Below, piece by piece: positions 34,111 to 43,078 of a stretch of 64,000 bases of DNA. The DNA is from an uncultured Acidobacteriia bacterium. Lineage in GTDB: Bacteria > Acidobacteriota > Terriglobia > Bryobacterales > Bryobacteraceae. The notes under the pieces are model-generated. The model was not told the DNA's origin and searched no databases. It saw nothing but the letters and a program-made list of their open reading frames with translations. Position numbers and translations under genes: made by a program. The stretch spans positions 1 through 64,000 of the forward strand of contig CAIYHG010000124.1 in NCBI GenBank assembly GCA_903925975.1, written 5' to 3'. Position 1 is the stretch's first letter, and each line of letters starts with the position of its first letter.

Positions 34111-36695
34111 GCGACTTTGCGGAACGGCTACTGGCCAGCAGATCGCAGGCGTATTCCGGGCCGGACGATCGCCCGCCGGAGCGCGAAGAAGAAGGCGGCT
34201 GCGGCGTCACCGGATTCGCCTGCAGCGTGCCGGTGAAAGGGCAGTTCATCTACGAGCCCTCCGTGCAGATGCAGAACCGGGGCAACGGCAAGGGTGGCGG
34301 CATCGCCGCTCTCGGCCTGGTGCCCGAGCAGCTAGGCATTTCGCGCGAGGAACTGGACAGCCATTACCTGTTACAGATCGCCCTGCTCGATCCCGAAGTA
34401 CACGCCGAAGTGGAACGGGAGTTCGTGCTGCCGCATTTCGATATCGCGGTCTCCACGCGGCAGCCGCACATCGACGACTATCGCGATCTGCCGGGCCTCG
34501 AAGTTCGCCCGCCCGACATCCACCGTTACGCGGTTCGCGTGAAGCCCGCCGTGCTGGCAGACTTTGCGCGTACGGCCGGCCTCGAAGGTTTGACGCCGCG
34601 CAAGCTCGAAGACGAGTTCATCTGGCGGAATTCGTACAAGCTCAATGACGCTTATTACGCGTCGCTGGGCGAGAAGCGCGCTTTCGTTCTATCGCACGGC
34701 AAAGACCAACTGATTTTCAAGATGGTGGGATACGCCGAGCAGAACGTGGAGTATTACCAGCTTCAGGATTTCAAAGCGCACGTATGGATCGCTCACCAAC
34801 GCTACCCCACTAAGGGCCGCGTGTGGCATCCGGGCGGCGCGCACCCGTTCACGGGGTTGAATGAAGCTCTGGTTCATAACGGCGATTTCGCAAATTACCA
34901 TTCGGTGAGCGAGTATCTCCGGCAGCGCAACGTCCGCCAGCAGTTCCTGACGGACACCGAAGTTTCGGCGCAGCTTTTCGACTTGTGGGACCGCGTCTAC
35001 GAATATCCACTGGAGTACATCATCGAGGCGCTGGCGCCTACGACGGAGTTGGATTTCGATCAGTTGCCGCCCGAGAAGCAAGTGATCTACCGGCAGATTC
35101 AAGCTACGCATATTCACGCGTCGCCGGACGGGCCGTGGTTTTTCATCATCGCGCGGAACCATGGTGGCGACTTCCAGTTGCTCGGCATCACCGACACCGC
35201 GATGCTGCGGCCGCAGGTGTTCGCCCTATCCGATAGCGGGGAAGTGCAAATCGGCCTCATCTGTTCGGAAAAGCAGGCCATCGACGCCACGCTGCGAAGC
35301 CTGGCGAAGGAAGACCCGCGCTTCTGCCCCGTGGCGGATAAATACTGGAACGCGCGCGGCGGATCGAGCAGCGATGGCGGCGCGTTTGTGTTCACGGTTT
35401 CCCCCGCCGAAGATGGCGGCAAACGGCTCTCCTGCGCCGATAAGTTTGGGCGGCCCGTTGAACTGACGGGCGGCACGGTTCGTTGCGACCTGGGGAGTTT
35501 CGAAGGAAACCTCAACGGCGCCTCCGGCTCCGTGCGGGAAATGCTGCAGAAGGGCGACGTGGAAGGCCTGTTCCGGTATGCGACGGAGCTGAAATCGTGG
35601 CCTGCGGACCGGCTGCGAAAGTTCTGTCAGACGGTGGTGCAGGGCGCGGACAGCCCCAAATCCCGCGTGGCGGCCATCGAACTTCTGACGCTGTTGCACG
35701 ACCGCCGCTTCGACACCGGCGACAAGCGCCGCGCGACGGTGATCCAGGTAATCGAGGAAACCATCGAGCGGCTCTTCGACACAGCGCCGCTGTTTGGCGA
35801 ACCGCAGGCGCTTCCGTGGCGGCGCATCAATTGGGCTACGCGCGGCAGCGTGGCGGCCCCGCAACAAGGCGACGACCTACTGCTGATTGACGCCCAGGGC
35901 TTCCCGCCCGAAGGCGACGATTGCGATGCGGTGCTGCTGCGGCAGGCTTACGAGCTGGGCTGGAAGCGGTTTGCCGTTTACCGGCTGCGCGGGCAGCGCT
36001 TCCATGGAGTGGGCCTGAGTGCGGGAACGGAAGGCGTGCGGATCGATCTCTACGGATCGAACGGCGACTATACGGCCAGCGGCATGGATGGCCTGGAGAT
36101 CTACATCCACGGCAACGCCCAGGATCAGATAGCCCAGATCGCGAAACGCGGAAAGCTGGTGATCTACGGCGACGTGGGCCAGACCTTTATGTACGGCGCC
36201 AAGGGCGGCGAGGTCTACGTGCTCGGCAACGCGGCGGGGCGGCCGCTGATCAACGCCGTGGGGCGCCCGCGCGTGGTGATCAACGGAACCTGCCTGGACT
36301 TCCTGGCGGAGTCGTTCATGGCGGGCGATCCGCTGAACGGCGGCGGCTTCGTGATTCTCAACGGAATCGAGTTCGACGATAGCGGCAACCTGAAGCCGCA
36401 GGCGGCGCCTTACCCCGGAGCGAACCTGTTCTCCCTCGCCAGCGGAGGCGCCATCTACATCCGCGACCCGCATCAGAAGGTGGTGGAGCGGCAGTTGAAC
36501 GGCGGGGTGTTCTGCCCGCTCACGGATAAGGACTGGCGGCTGATCCGCCCCTACCTCGAAGAGAACGAGCGGCTCTTCGGCGTCAAGGTGCAGGATCTGC
36601 TGACCGTGGACGGCCAGCTCCGCGAGCCGCAGAGCGTCTACCGCAAGGTGGGGGCCGTGTCGCTTTCGATATTGGCCGGGGAGAAGAAGAAATGA
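34107..36695 (+). CDS. Class II glutamine amidotransferase fused to glutamate-synthase GXGXG domain
   Basis: 862 residues. The N-terminal class II glutaminase has its nucleophile at Cys32 (EEEGGCGVTGF), so about 31 residues would have to be removed to free the Cys. The pocket motifs VWIAHQRYPTKG and ALVHNGDFANYH near residues 225-270 look intact. A central linker is followed by the right-handed beta-helix GXGXG domain (about 625-765: GMDGLEIYIHGNAQDQIA, LVIYGDVGQTFMYGAKGGEVYVLGNAAG). In ordinary GltB these two domains flank the FMN barrel in one chain; here the barrel is the neighbouring gene product. It should supply ammonia from glutamine to that subunit. ATGA overlap at both ends. Confidence 0.88.
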   Translation: MSDFAERLLASRSQAYSGPDDRPPEREEEGGCGVTGFACSVPVKGQFIYEPSVQMQNRGNGKGGGIAALGLVPEQLGISREELDSHYLLQIALLDPEVHAEVEREFVLPHFDIAVSTRQPHIDDYRDLPGLEVRPPDIHRYAVRVKPAVLADFARTAGLEGLTPRKLEDEFIWRNSYKLNDAYYASLGEKRAFVLSHGKDQLIFKMVGYAEQNVEYYQLQDFKAHVWIAHQRYPTKGRVWHPGGAHPFTGLNEALVHNGDFANYHSVSEYLRQRNVRQQFLTDTEVSAQLFDLWDRVYEYPLEYIIEALAPTTELDFDQLPPEKQVIYRQIQATHIHASPDGPWFFIIARNHGGDFQLLGITDTAMLRPQVFALSDSGEVQIGLICSEKQAIDATLRSLAKEDPRFCPVADKYWNARGGSSSDGGAFVFTVSPAEDGGKRLSCADKFGRPVELTGGTVRCDLGSFEGNLNGASGSVREMLQKGDVEGLFRYATELKSWPADRLRKFCQTVVQGADSPKSRVAAIELLTLLHDRRFDTGDKRRATVIQVIEETIERLFDTAPLFGEPQALPWRRINWATRGSVAAPQQGDDLLLIDAQGFPPEGDDCDAVLLRQAYELGWKRFAVYRLRGQRFHGVGLSAGTEGVRIDLYGSNGDYTASGMDGLEIYIHGNAQDQIAQIAKRGKLVIYGDVGQTFMYGAKGGEVYVLGNAAGRPLINAVGRPRVVINGTCLDFLAESFMAGDPLNGGGFVILNGIEFDDSGNLKPQAAPYPGANLFSLASGGAIYIRDPHQKVVERQLNGGVFCPLTDKDWRLIRPYLEENERLFGVKVQDLLTVDGQLREPQSVYRKVGAVSLSILAGEKKK

Positions 36696-37264
36696 CGGGC
36701 GGGATGGCTCCATCAATCGAGATCGAGAGCATCGGCGGCAGTCTGGCGGGCGATGTGCAAGCGCGCAGCGGGACCTCGCCGATGAGCTGCTTTCAGTGCG
36801 CAAAATGCTCCAGCGGTTGCCCGGTTGCCGCCCGCGCCGATATCAAGCCGCACGAATTGGTACGCATGGTGCAGATGGATCAGCGCGAGGCGGTGCTCTC
36901 CAGCCGCTTCATCTGGGAGTGCACGTCCTGCCAGACGTGCGCCACGCGATGCCCGCAGAACGTCAGCGTTGCCGGCATGAATGACGCCTTGCGCGCCATG
37001 AGCCGCGCCGCCGCGGCGCCTGCCCCGAGCACCGTGCCCGCGTTTACCGAGGTCTTCCTGGACGCCGTACGCAACCGCGGACGCGTATCCGAGCTGGCTC
37101 TGATGATCCGCTACAAGCTGCGTACGGGGCGGTTCTTTGAGGACGCGGACAAAGCGCCGGTGATGTTGAAGAAGGGCAAGCTGCCGCTGTTCGGAACGCA
37201 AGTGGGCGGCAAGAGCGAGCGCAAGGCTCTGTTTGCGCGCGCCGCCAAGGGAGGCGCGAAGTGA
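36692..37264 (+). CDS. hdrC: Heterodisulfide reductase subunit C-like (HdrC)
   Basis: 190 residues with two [4Fe-4S] motifs: Cys33, 36, 39, 43 (CFQCAKCSSGCP) and Cys77, 80, 83, 87 (CTSCQTCATRCP). The remainder is helical, as in HdrC, which passes electrons from HdrA to HdrB. It overlaps the previous stop by ATGA and the next start by GTGA. It is soluble, with no membrane helices, so it belongs to the cytoplasmic HdrABC type. Confidence 0.92.
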   Translation: MTGGMAPSIEIESIGGSLAGDVQARSGTSPMSCFQCAKCSSGCPVAARADIKPHELVRMVQMDQREAVLSSRFIWECTSCQTCATRCPQNVSVAGMNDALRAMSRAAAAPAPSTVPAFTEVFLDAVRNRGRVSELALMIRYKLRTGRFFEDADKAPVMLKKGKLPLFGTQVGGKSERKALFARAAKGGAK

Positions 37265-38133
37265 GTTACACATTCTTTCCAGGCTGCTCGCTCGAAGGCT
37301 CGGCCAAAGACTTCCACAGCTCCACCATGGCCGTCGCGGCGAAACTGGGTCTGGGCCTGCCCGAACTGAAGGATTGGATCTGCTGCGGCTCTACCGCGGC
37401 TCACGCAAGCGACCCGCTGCTGGCCGACGCACTTCCCGCGAAAAGTCTCTCGGCCGCGGGCGGCGCCACCGTAGCGGTGGCCTGCGCCGCCTGTTACTCC
37501 CGCCTCAAGACGGCGAACCATCACATAGCCTCCGATGCCGCGCTACGAGCCAAAGTCGCCGAAGTTGTGGGGCGCGACTACGACGGCCGCACGCCCGTGC
37601 TGCACATGCTGGAGATTCTTTGCCGGGACGTAGGCCTCGACCGAATCGCGGCGGCCGTCAGCCGTCCGCTGTCCGGGTTGAAAGTGGCTTGCTACTACGG
37701 CTGCCTGCTGGCGCGTCCGCCAGAGATCACGAACTTCGATGACGCCGAGAACCCCACGCTGATGGACAAGCTCATGGAGGCGGCCGGGGCAGAGCCAGTC
37801 GATTGGCCGTACAAAACTGAATGCTGCGGAGCGAGCGCGTCCATCACGGATTCGAGCATCGTGCTCGATCTGGGCAACAAGATCTTGGCGATGGCCCAGA
37901 CGGCCGGCGCCGATTGCATCGTGACGGCGTGCCCTCTGTGCCAGTTGAACCTGGACCTTCGGCAGAAGGACATGGAAGCCAGATTCGGGCGCACGTATAA
38001 CCTGCCGGTGTTCTACTTCACGCAGTTGCTGGGCCTGGCCATGGGCTGCCCGGCGGACAAACTATCGCTGGCAAGTTTGGTGGTGGAGCCGCAGGCGTTG
38101 CTCCAAGCCAAGGGAATCGGCGCTGAGGCATGA
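37261..38133 (+). CDS. hdrB: Heterodisulfide reductase subunit B-like (HdrB)
   Basis: 290 residues with both CCG cysteine-rich domains: Cys9, then CCG at 41-43 and CAACYSR near 76; second set CYYGC near 149, ECCGAS near 185 and CPLCQLNLD near 222. In HdrB these hold two non-cubane [4Fe-4S] clusters that reduce a disulfide. In MetFV-linked Hdr complexes the true substrate of HdrB is still unclear. GTG start, coupled to hdrC. It ends with an ATGA overlap into hdrA. Confidence 0.93.
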   Translation: MSYTFFPGCSLEGSAKDFHSSTMAVAAKLGLGLPELKDWICCGSTAAHASDPLLADALPAKSLSAAGGATVAVACAACYSRLKTANHHIASDAALRAKVAEVVGRDYDGRTPVLHMLEILCRDVGLDRIAAAVSRPLSGLKVACYYGCLLARPPEITNFDDAENPTLMDKLMEAAGAEPVDWPYKTECCGASASITDSSIVLDLGNKILAMAQTAGADCIVTACPLCQLNLDLRQKDMEARFGRTYNLPVFYFTQLLGLAMGCPADKLSLASLVVEPQALLQAKGIGAEA

Positions 38134-41100
38134 CTATGATCTCGAAGAAGGAGAATGCGCATCACGCGCCTGAGGCTGTGGGCGCGGTGTTGGTCTGCGG
38201 CGCGGGCATCGCCGGCATCCAGGCGTCTCTCGATCTCGCCGAGAGCGGCTTCAAAGTCTACCTCCTGGATTCTTCCCCCGCCATCGGCGGGCGGATGGCC
38301 CAGCTCGATAAGACGTTCCCCACCGGCGACTGCGCCATGTGTACGCTCTCGCCCAAGCTGGTGGAGTGCGCGCGGAACAAGAACATCGAGATCATCACGC
38401 TCGCCGATGTGCAGGAAGTCTCTGGCGAGCCGGGCAATTTCAAGGTCAAGATCCGGCAGAACCCGCGCTACGTGGATCTGAGCAAGTGCAACGCGTGCGG
38501 AGACTGCACCGACGCCTGCCCCGTGGATCTTCCCAACGAATTCGACCGCAAGTTGGGGACGCGGAAGGCCATCTTCCGCCCCTATCCGCAAGCCATTCCG
38601 AACGTCTTTGGAATCTCGAAGGCCGAAGGGCGCGCGCCGTGTAAATCGGAGTGCCCGGCCGGCGTGAATGCGCAGGGCTACGTGGCCCTGGTGGCCGCCG
38701 GCAAGTTCAAGGAAGCTTACGACCTGATTCGCGAGCGCTGCCCTCTGCCCGCCGCGTGCGGGCGCGTATGCCAGCACCCTTGCGAGGAGAGTTGCAACCG
38801 CGGCGAGATCGATGAAGCCGTTTCCGTCCGCAATCTGAAGCGCTTCGTGGCCGATTACATTCACGCCAACCCGGAACAGTATCCGGCCGCCAAGCCGCGC
38901 GCATCGAAGCAGACCGCGAAAGTTGCCGTGATCGGCGGCGGCCCCGCCGGGCTGACTGCCAGCGCGGATCTGGCGCTGCTGGGATACGGCGTCACGCTCT
39001 TTGAAGCGCAGCCCCATCTGGGCGGCATGCTGCGTTACGGCATTCCCGCTTATCGCCTGCCCAATGACGTGCTGGATAAGGAAATCCAGTACATTCTCGA
39101 TCTCGGCGTGGAAGCCAGAACGAACGCGCCCGTGGCCGATCCGGCAAGTCTCTTGCAGTCCGGATTCAACGCGGTGTTCGCTGCGCCCGGCGCCTGGATC
39201 AGCCGCAAGCTGGGCATCGCGGGCGAGGATGCGCCTGGCGTATGGGCCGGCCTGGATTTCCTGCGCGACGTCAACAGCGGCAAGACGCCGGTGATCGGTC
39301 CGAACGTAGTCGTGATCGGCGGCGGCGACGTGGCCATGGATGCGGCCCGCTGCGCTCTGCGCATGCCCGGCGTGAAGACGGTGCGCGTGGCGTGTTTGGA
39401 GAGCCGCGCCGAGATGCCGGCCCACTCCTGGGAAGCGGCCGAGGCGCTCGAAGAGGGCGTGGTCTTCCACAATGGCCTGGGCCCCGTACGCATCGAGATA
39501 GTGGGCGGCAAGGTCGCCGGAATTTCTTTCCGCGCCTGCACCAGCGTGTTCGACGAGAGTAAGCGGTTCAATCCCAAGTTCGACGATTCCAAAACGAGTT
39601 CACTGGCGGCCGATACCGTGATCGTGACCATCGGCCAGGGTATCGATTCGGCCGGGTTGGGCGTGGCCACCGGTCCCGGTGGACGGATCGGCGCCGATAG
39701 ATATTCCCAAGCCACGAACGTTCCTGGAATTTTCGCGGGCGGCGACGCGGTGCTGGGGCCGGCATCCATGGTGGATGCGATGGCGCAGGGGCACCGGGCG
39801 GCCGAATCCATCGACGCCTATTTGCGCGGCGCCCGGGCGGCGCAGGCGCCGCTATTGAACACGCTTCCGGAAAAGGCTCCCAATCCCCGGCCTGACGCTC
39901 CCCGGCAGGACCGCGTGGCGATGCCGCATTCCGCTCCGGCGGCGCGCCTGGGAAGCTTTACCGAAATCGACCTGGGCTACAGCCCGGAGCAGGCTATCGC
40001 CGAGGCGCGGCGCTGCCTGGCTTGCGGCGGGTGCAGCGAGTGCATGCAGTGCGTGAAGGCCTGCTCGGCAGGGGCCGTGCGGCACGATCAACTGCCGGGC
40101 GAGCGCGAGATCGCCGTGGGCAGCGTGCTCCTCACGCCCGGTTTTGAGACGTTCCAGGCATCGCTCCGCGGCGAGTTCGGCCACGGGCGCTACCCCAATG
40201 TTCTTTCGAGCATTCAGTTCGAGCGCATGCTCTCGGCTGCCGGTCCAACGGGCGGCCACGTGCAGCGTCCCTCGGATGGCGGCGAAGTTAAGAAGATCGC
40301 GTTCATCCAATGCGTGGGCAGCCGCGACGCGGCGCGGGGCAATAATTACTGCTCGTCCATCTGCTGCATGAGCGCCACCAAGGAAGCCATGGTGGCGATC
40401 GAACACGCGCAGGGAAAGGAGATGGAAGTATCCATCTTCTGCATGGACGTGCGCGCGTTCGGCAAGGACTTCGATAACTACGTCAACCGCGCCCGCGACG
40501 AGAACGGCGTGAAGTACATACGCGCGATTCCCTCCCGCGTGATCGAGACGCCCGGTTCGAAGAACCCGGCGGTTCGCTACTTCGACCAGAGCGGCTCCGA
40601 ACAGCAACAGGAGTACGACTTGGTGGTGCTCAGCGTGGGGATGCGCGTTCCCGCCGAACTGCGGCAGTTAGCCGCCCGGCTGGGCGTGGAGCTCAACGAA
40701 TTCGGTTTTGCGCAAACGGGGCGACTCGCTCCGCAGGAAACTTCCCGGCCCGGCATCTATGTGGCAGGGGCGTTCCAGGAGCCCAAGGACATTCCCGAAG
40801 CCGTGGCGCAAGCCTCGGCGGCGGCCGTGTGCGCGATGGACCGGCTGGCCCAATCTCGCGGCACGATGATCCAGCGGCGCGAGTACCCTTGGGAGCGCGA
40901 CATCACGGACGAAGAGCCGCGCGTGGGCGTATTCATCTGCCACTGCGGCAGCAATATCGCCTCGGTGGTGGATGTGGAGAAGGTGGCCCAATCCGCCGCG
41001 CGCATGCCCAACGTTCTGCATGCCGAAGCGAGTCTTTACACCTGCTCGGATACGAACCAGCAGCACATCAAGGACATGATCAAGACGCACCGGCTCAACC

Positions 41101-42602
41101 GGTTGGTCGTGGCCTCGTGCTCGCCGCGCACGCACGAAGTACTGTTCCAGGAGACGCTGCGCGATAGCGGACTGAATCAGTACCTGTTCGCGATGACCAA
41201 TATCCGCGACCAGGATTCCTGGGTTCATAAGACCGACCACGTTGCCGCGACCGAGAAGGCCGTGGACCTGATGCAGATGGCCGTGGCGCGCGCGTGGCAT
41301 CTGAAGCCGCTGCAAACCGGCCAACTGCCCGTGACCGCTTCGGCGCTCATCATCGGCGGCGGGTTAGCGGGTATGACGGCGGCGATGGCCATCGCCGGCC
41401 AGGGCTTCGCAGTGCATCTGGTGGAGAAGGAGGCGGCTCTCGGCGGCCTTCTGCGCGGCATCCACAACACGCTCGATGGCGCGGATGTGCAAGCCCACCT
41501 GAAGCAACTCGTCGCCAAGGTGCAGGCGAATTCCAAGATCCGCGTGTACTTGAATGCCACCCCGGCCAGCATTAAGGGCCATGTGGGCAACTTCAAGAGC
41601 GTGCTGAACGTGGCGGGAACGGAGACGCCCATCAGCCACGGAGTTGTGATCATCGCCTCCGGCGGGCAGGAACGAACGACCGAACTTTACCTGCACGGCA
41701 AGAACCCGCACGTGACCACGCAGTCGAAGCTCGAAGCCGCGCTGGCGGGCGGAAAACTGCCGCCCGAACTGGCGGGCAAGCAGTCTCCCACGGTGGTGAT
41801 GATTCAGTGCGTGGAGAGCCGTAACGATAAGAACCCTTATTGCAGCCGGGTCTGCTGTTCGGAAGCGGTGAAGAACGCGCTGGAGATCAAACGGCGGCTG
41901 CCGCAGGCCAGAGTGGCCGTGCTGGGCCGCGACATCCGCACCTACGGATTCCGCGAGCTGCAATTTGAAGCGGCGCGCAAGGCCGGGGTGCTGTTCATCC
42001 GCTATCCGGAGAAGAGCGACCCGGTGGTGACCGAAGAGAACGGCCAGCTCAAGGTGACGGTCCATGACGTGGCGAGCAATCGCGAAGTCACGCTGCGGCC
42101 GGACCTGCTGACGCTCTCGACCGGTATTGCTCCGGCGGCTGACAATCCGATACTTTCGGGGCTGCTGCGGAGCGCGTTAACGGCGGATGGCTTCTTTCTT
42201 GAAGCGCACCCGAAACTTCGCCCGGTGGACCTTGCCAATGAAGGCGAGTTCCTCTGCGGCGTCGCGCACTCGCCCAGATCCATCGACGAGACCATCGCGC
42301 AGGCGCAGGCGGCCGCGGGGCGGGCCACCACGATACTCTCCAAGACACACCTGGAGATTCCCGGACAAGTGGCGCGCGTCAACACCGAAGACTGCGTCGC
42401 GTGCGCCACGTGCGTGAAGGTTTGCCCGTACGGCGCGCCGATGATCAACAGTCTCAAGAAGGCGGAAATCCAGGGCGCCAAGTGCATGGGCTGCGGAAGT
42501 TGCGCGGCGGCCTGCCCGGCCAGGACCATCACCCTCCAGCACCAGGAAAGCGAGGCCGTGGTGGCGATGCTCGATGAGTTGCTCGTGGGAGTGAACGCAT
42601 GA
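38130..42602 (+). CDS. hdrA: Double HdrA with inserted GltD-like NAD(P)H:FAD module
   Basis: 1490 residues, over twice the usual HdrA length. Order: first HdrA FAD fold (GAGIAG near residue 28) and [4Fe-4S] site CNACGDCTDACP near 120; then a complete GltD/dihydropyrimidine-dehydrogenase-like module with an Fe-S helical domain (CKSECPAGVNAQ near 171 to CEESCNRGEID near 225), an FAD site (GGGPAG near 270) and an NAD(P) site (GGGDVAMDAA near 398); then the rest of the first HdrA (CLACGGCSECMQC near 630, IQCVGSRD). A second complete HdrA follows (HCGSN near 935, GGGLAG near 1076, IQCVESRND, and C-terminal ferredoxins CVACATCVKVCP near 1421 and CMGCGSCAAACP near 1452). It should be the flavin hub that takes electrons from NAD(P)H and distributes them to ferredoxin, HdrBC and MvhD. 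ATGA overlap at both ends. Confidence 0.9.
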   Translation: MTMISKKENAHHAPEAVGAVLVCGAGIAGIQASLDLAESGFKVYLLDSSPAIGGRMAQLDKTFPTGDCAMCTLSPKLVECARNKNIEIITLADVQEVSGEPGNFKVKIRQNPRYVDLSKCNACGDCTDACPVDLPNEFDRKLGTRKAIFRPYPQAIPNVFGISKAEGRAPCKSECPAGVNAQGYVALVAAGKFKEAYDLIRERCPLPAACGRVCQHPCEESCNRGEIDEAVSVRNLKRFVADYIHANPEQYPAAKPRASKQTAKVAVIGGGPAGLTASADLALLGYGVTLFEAQPHLGGMLRYGIPAYRLPNDVLDKEIQYILDLGVEARTNAPVADPASLLQSGFNAVFAAPGAWISRKLGIAGEDAPGVWAGLDFLRDVNSGKTPVIGPNVVVIGGGDVAMDAARCALRMPGVKTVRVACLESRAEMPAHSWEAAEALEEGVVFHNGLGPVRIEIVGGKVAGISFRACTSVFDESKRFNPKFDDSKTSSLAADTVIVTIGQGIDSAGLGVATGPGGRIGADRYSQATNVPGIFAGGDAVLGPASMVDAMAQGHRAAESIDAYLRGARAAQAPLLNTLPEKAPNPRPDAPRQDRVAMPHSAPAARLGSFTEIDLGYSPEQAIAEARRCLACGGCSECMQCVKACSAGAVRHDQLPGEREIAVGSVLLTPGFETFQASLRGEFGHGRYPNVLSSIQFERMLSAAGPTGGHVQRPSDGGEVKKIAFIQCVGSRDAARGNNYCSSICCMSATKEAMVAIEHAQGKEMEVSIFCMDVRAFGKDFDNYVNRARDENGVKYIRAIPSRVIETPGSKNPAVRYFDQSGSEQQQEYDLVVLSVGMRVPAELRQLAARLGVELNEFGFAQTGRLAPQETSRPGIYVAGAFQEPKDIPEAVAQASAAAVCAMDRLAQSRGTMIQRREYPWERDITDEEPRVGVFICHCGSNIASVVDVEKVAQSAARMPNVLHAEASLYTCSDTNQQHIKDMIKTHRLNRLVVASCSPRTHEVLFQETLRDSGLNQYLFAMTNIRDQDSWVHKTDHVAATEKAVDLMQMAVARAWHLKPLQTGQLPVTASALIIGGGLAGMTAAMAIAGQGFAVHLVEKEAALGGLLRGIHNTLDGADVQAHLKQLVAKVQANSKIRVYLNATPASIKGHVGNFKSVLNVAGTETPISHGVVIIASGGQERTTELYLHGKNPHVTTQSKLEAALAGGKLPPELAGKQSPTVVMIQCVESRNDKNPYCSRVCCSEAVKNALEIKRRLPQARVAVLGRDIRTYGFRELQFEAARKAGVLFIRYPEKSDPVVTEENGQLKVTVHDVASNREVTLRPDLLTLSTGIAPAADNPILSGLLRSALTADGFFLEAHPKLRPVDLANEGEFLCGVAHSPRSIDETIAQAQAAAGRATTILSKTHLEIPGQVARVNTEDCVACATCVKVCPYGAPMINSLKKAEIQGAKCMGCGSCAAACPARTITLQHQESEAVVAMLDELLVGVNA

Positions 42603-43078
42603 TTCAAACGGATCGAGAAGAAACCACGGCGACTGTTGCCGGCGCCTGGGAACCGCAGGTGATCGCTTTCTGCTGCAATTTCTGCGCGTATGCGGCGGCC
42701 GATCTGGCGGGCGCGAAACGCATGCAGTATCCCGTAAACGTGCGGATCATCCTTACGCCGTGCACGGGCAAGATCGAAATGGAACACATCCTCGATGCCT
42801 TCGAAAAAGGTATCGACGGAATCCTGGTGGCGGGGTGCCTCGAAGGCGGCTGCCACTTCATCGAGGGCAACCTGCGGGCGCGCAAGCGCACCGACCGTAT
42901 CCGCGAGATGCTCGACGAAATCGGCGTTGGCTCGAAGCGGCTGAAGATGGTGAATTTCTCGGCCGCCGAAGCGCCGGCCTTCGTCAGGCACGTTACCGAG
43001 ATTGTCGAAACCGTTCGTGCGCTGGGTCCGAATCCCCTGAAAAAGTCATCGCAGAAAGAGAGCGCGGTAGAAGCATGA
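42599..43078 (+). CDS. mvhD: MvhD-type iron-sulfur subunit
   Basis: 159 residues, standard MvhD: FCCNFCAYAAADLAG at residues 24-38, then LTPCTGKIEMEHILDAF and GCLEGGCHFIEGN, which provide the [2Fe-2S] ligands. It follows hdrA as in acetogen hdrCBA-mvhD-met clusters and carries electrons between HdrA and its partner. It is the second MvhD of the operon; the first (29597-30205) differs in its Cys pattern at the N-terminus. ATGA overlaps on both sides. Confidence 0.92.
   Translation: MIQTDREETTATVAGAWEPQVIAFCCNFCAYAAADLAGAKRMQYPVNVRIILTPCTGKIEMEHILDAFEKGIDGILVAGCLEGGCHFIEGNLRARKRTDRIREMLDEIGVGSKRLKMVNFSAAEAPAFVRHVTEIVETVRALGPNPLKKSSQKESAVEA

Noticed and set aside
38013..39470. 485-codon minus-strand frame across hdrB/hdrA
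   Set aside because: It mirrors the codon structure of clearly conserved hdr genes and has no ribosome-binding site or recognisable motif.
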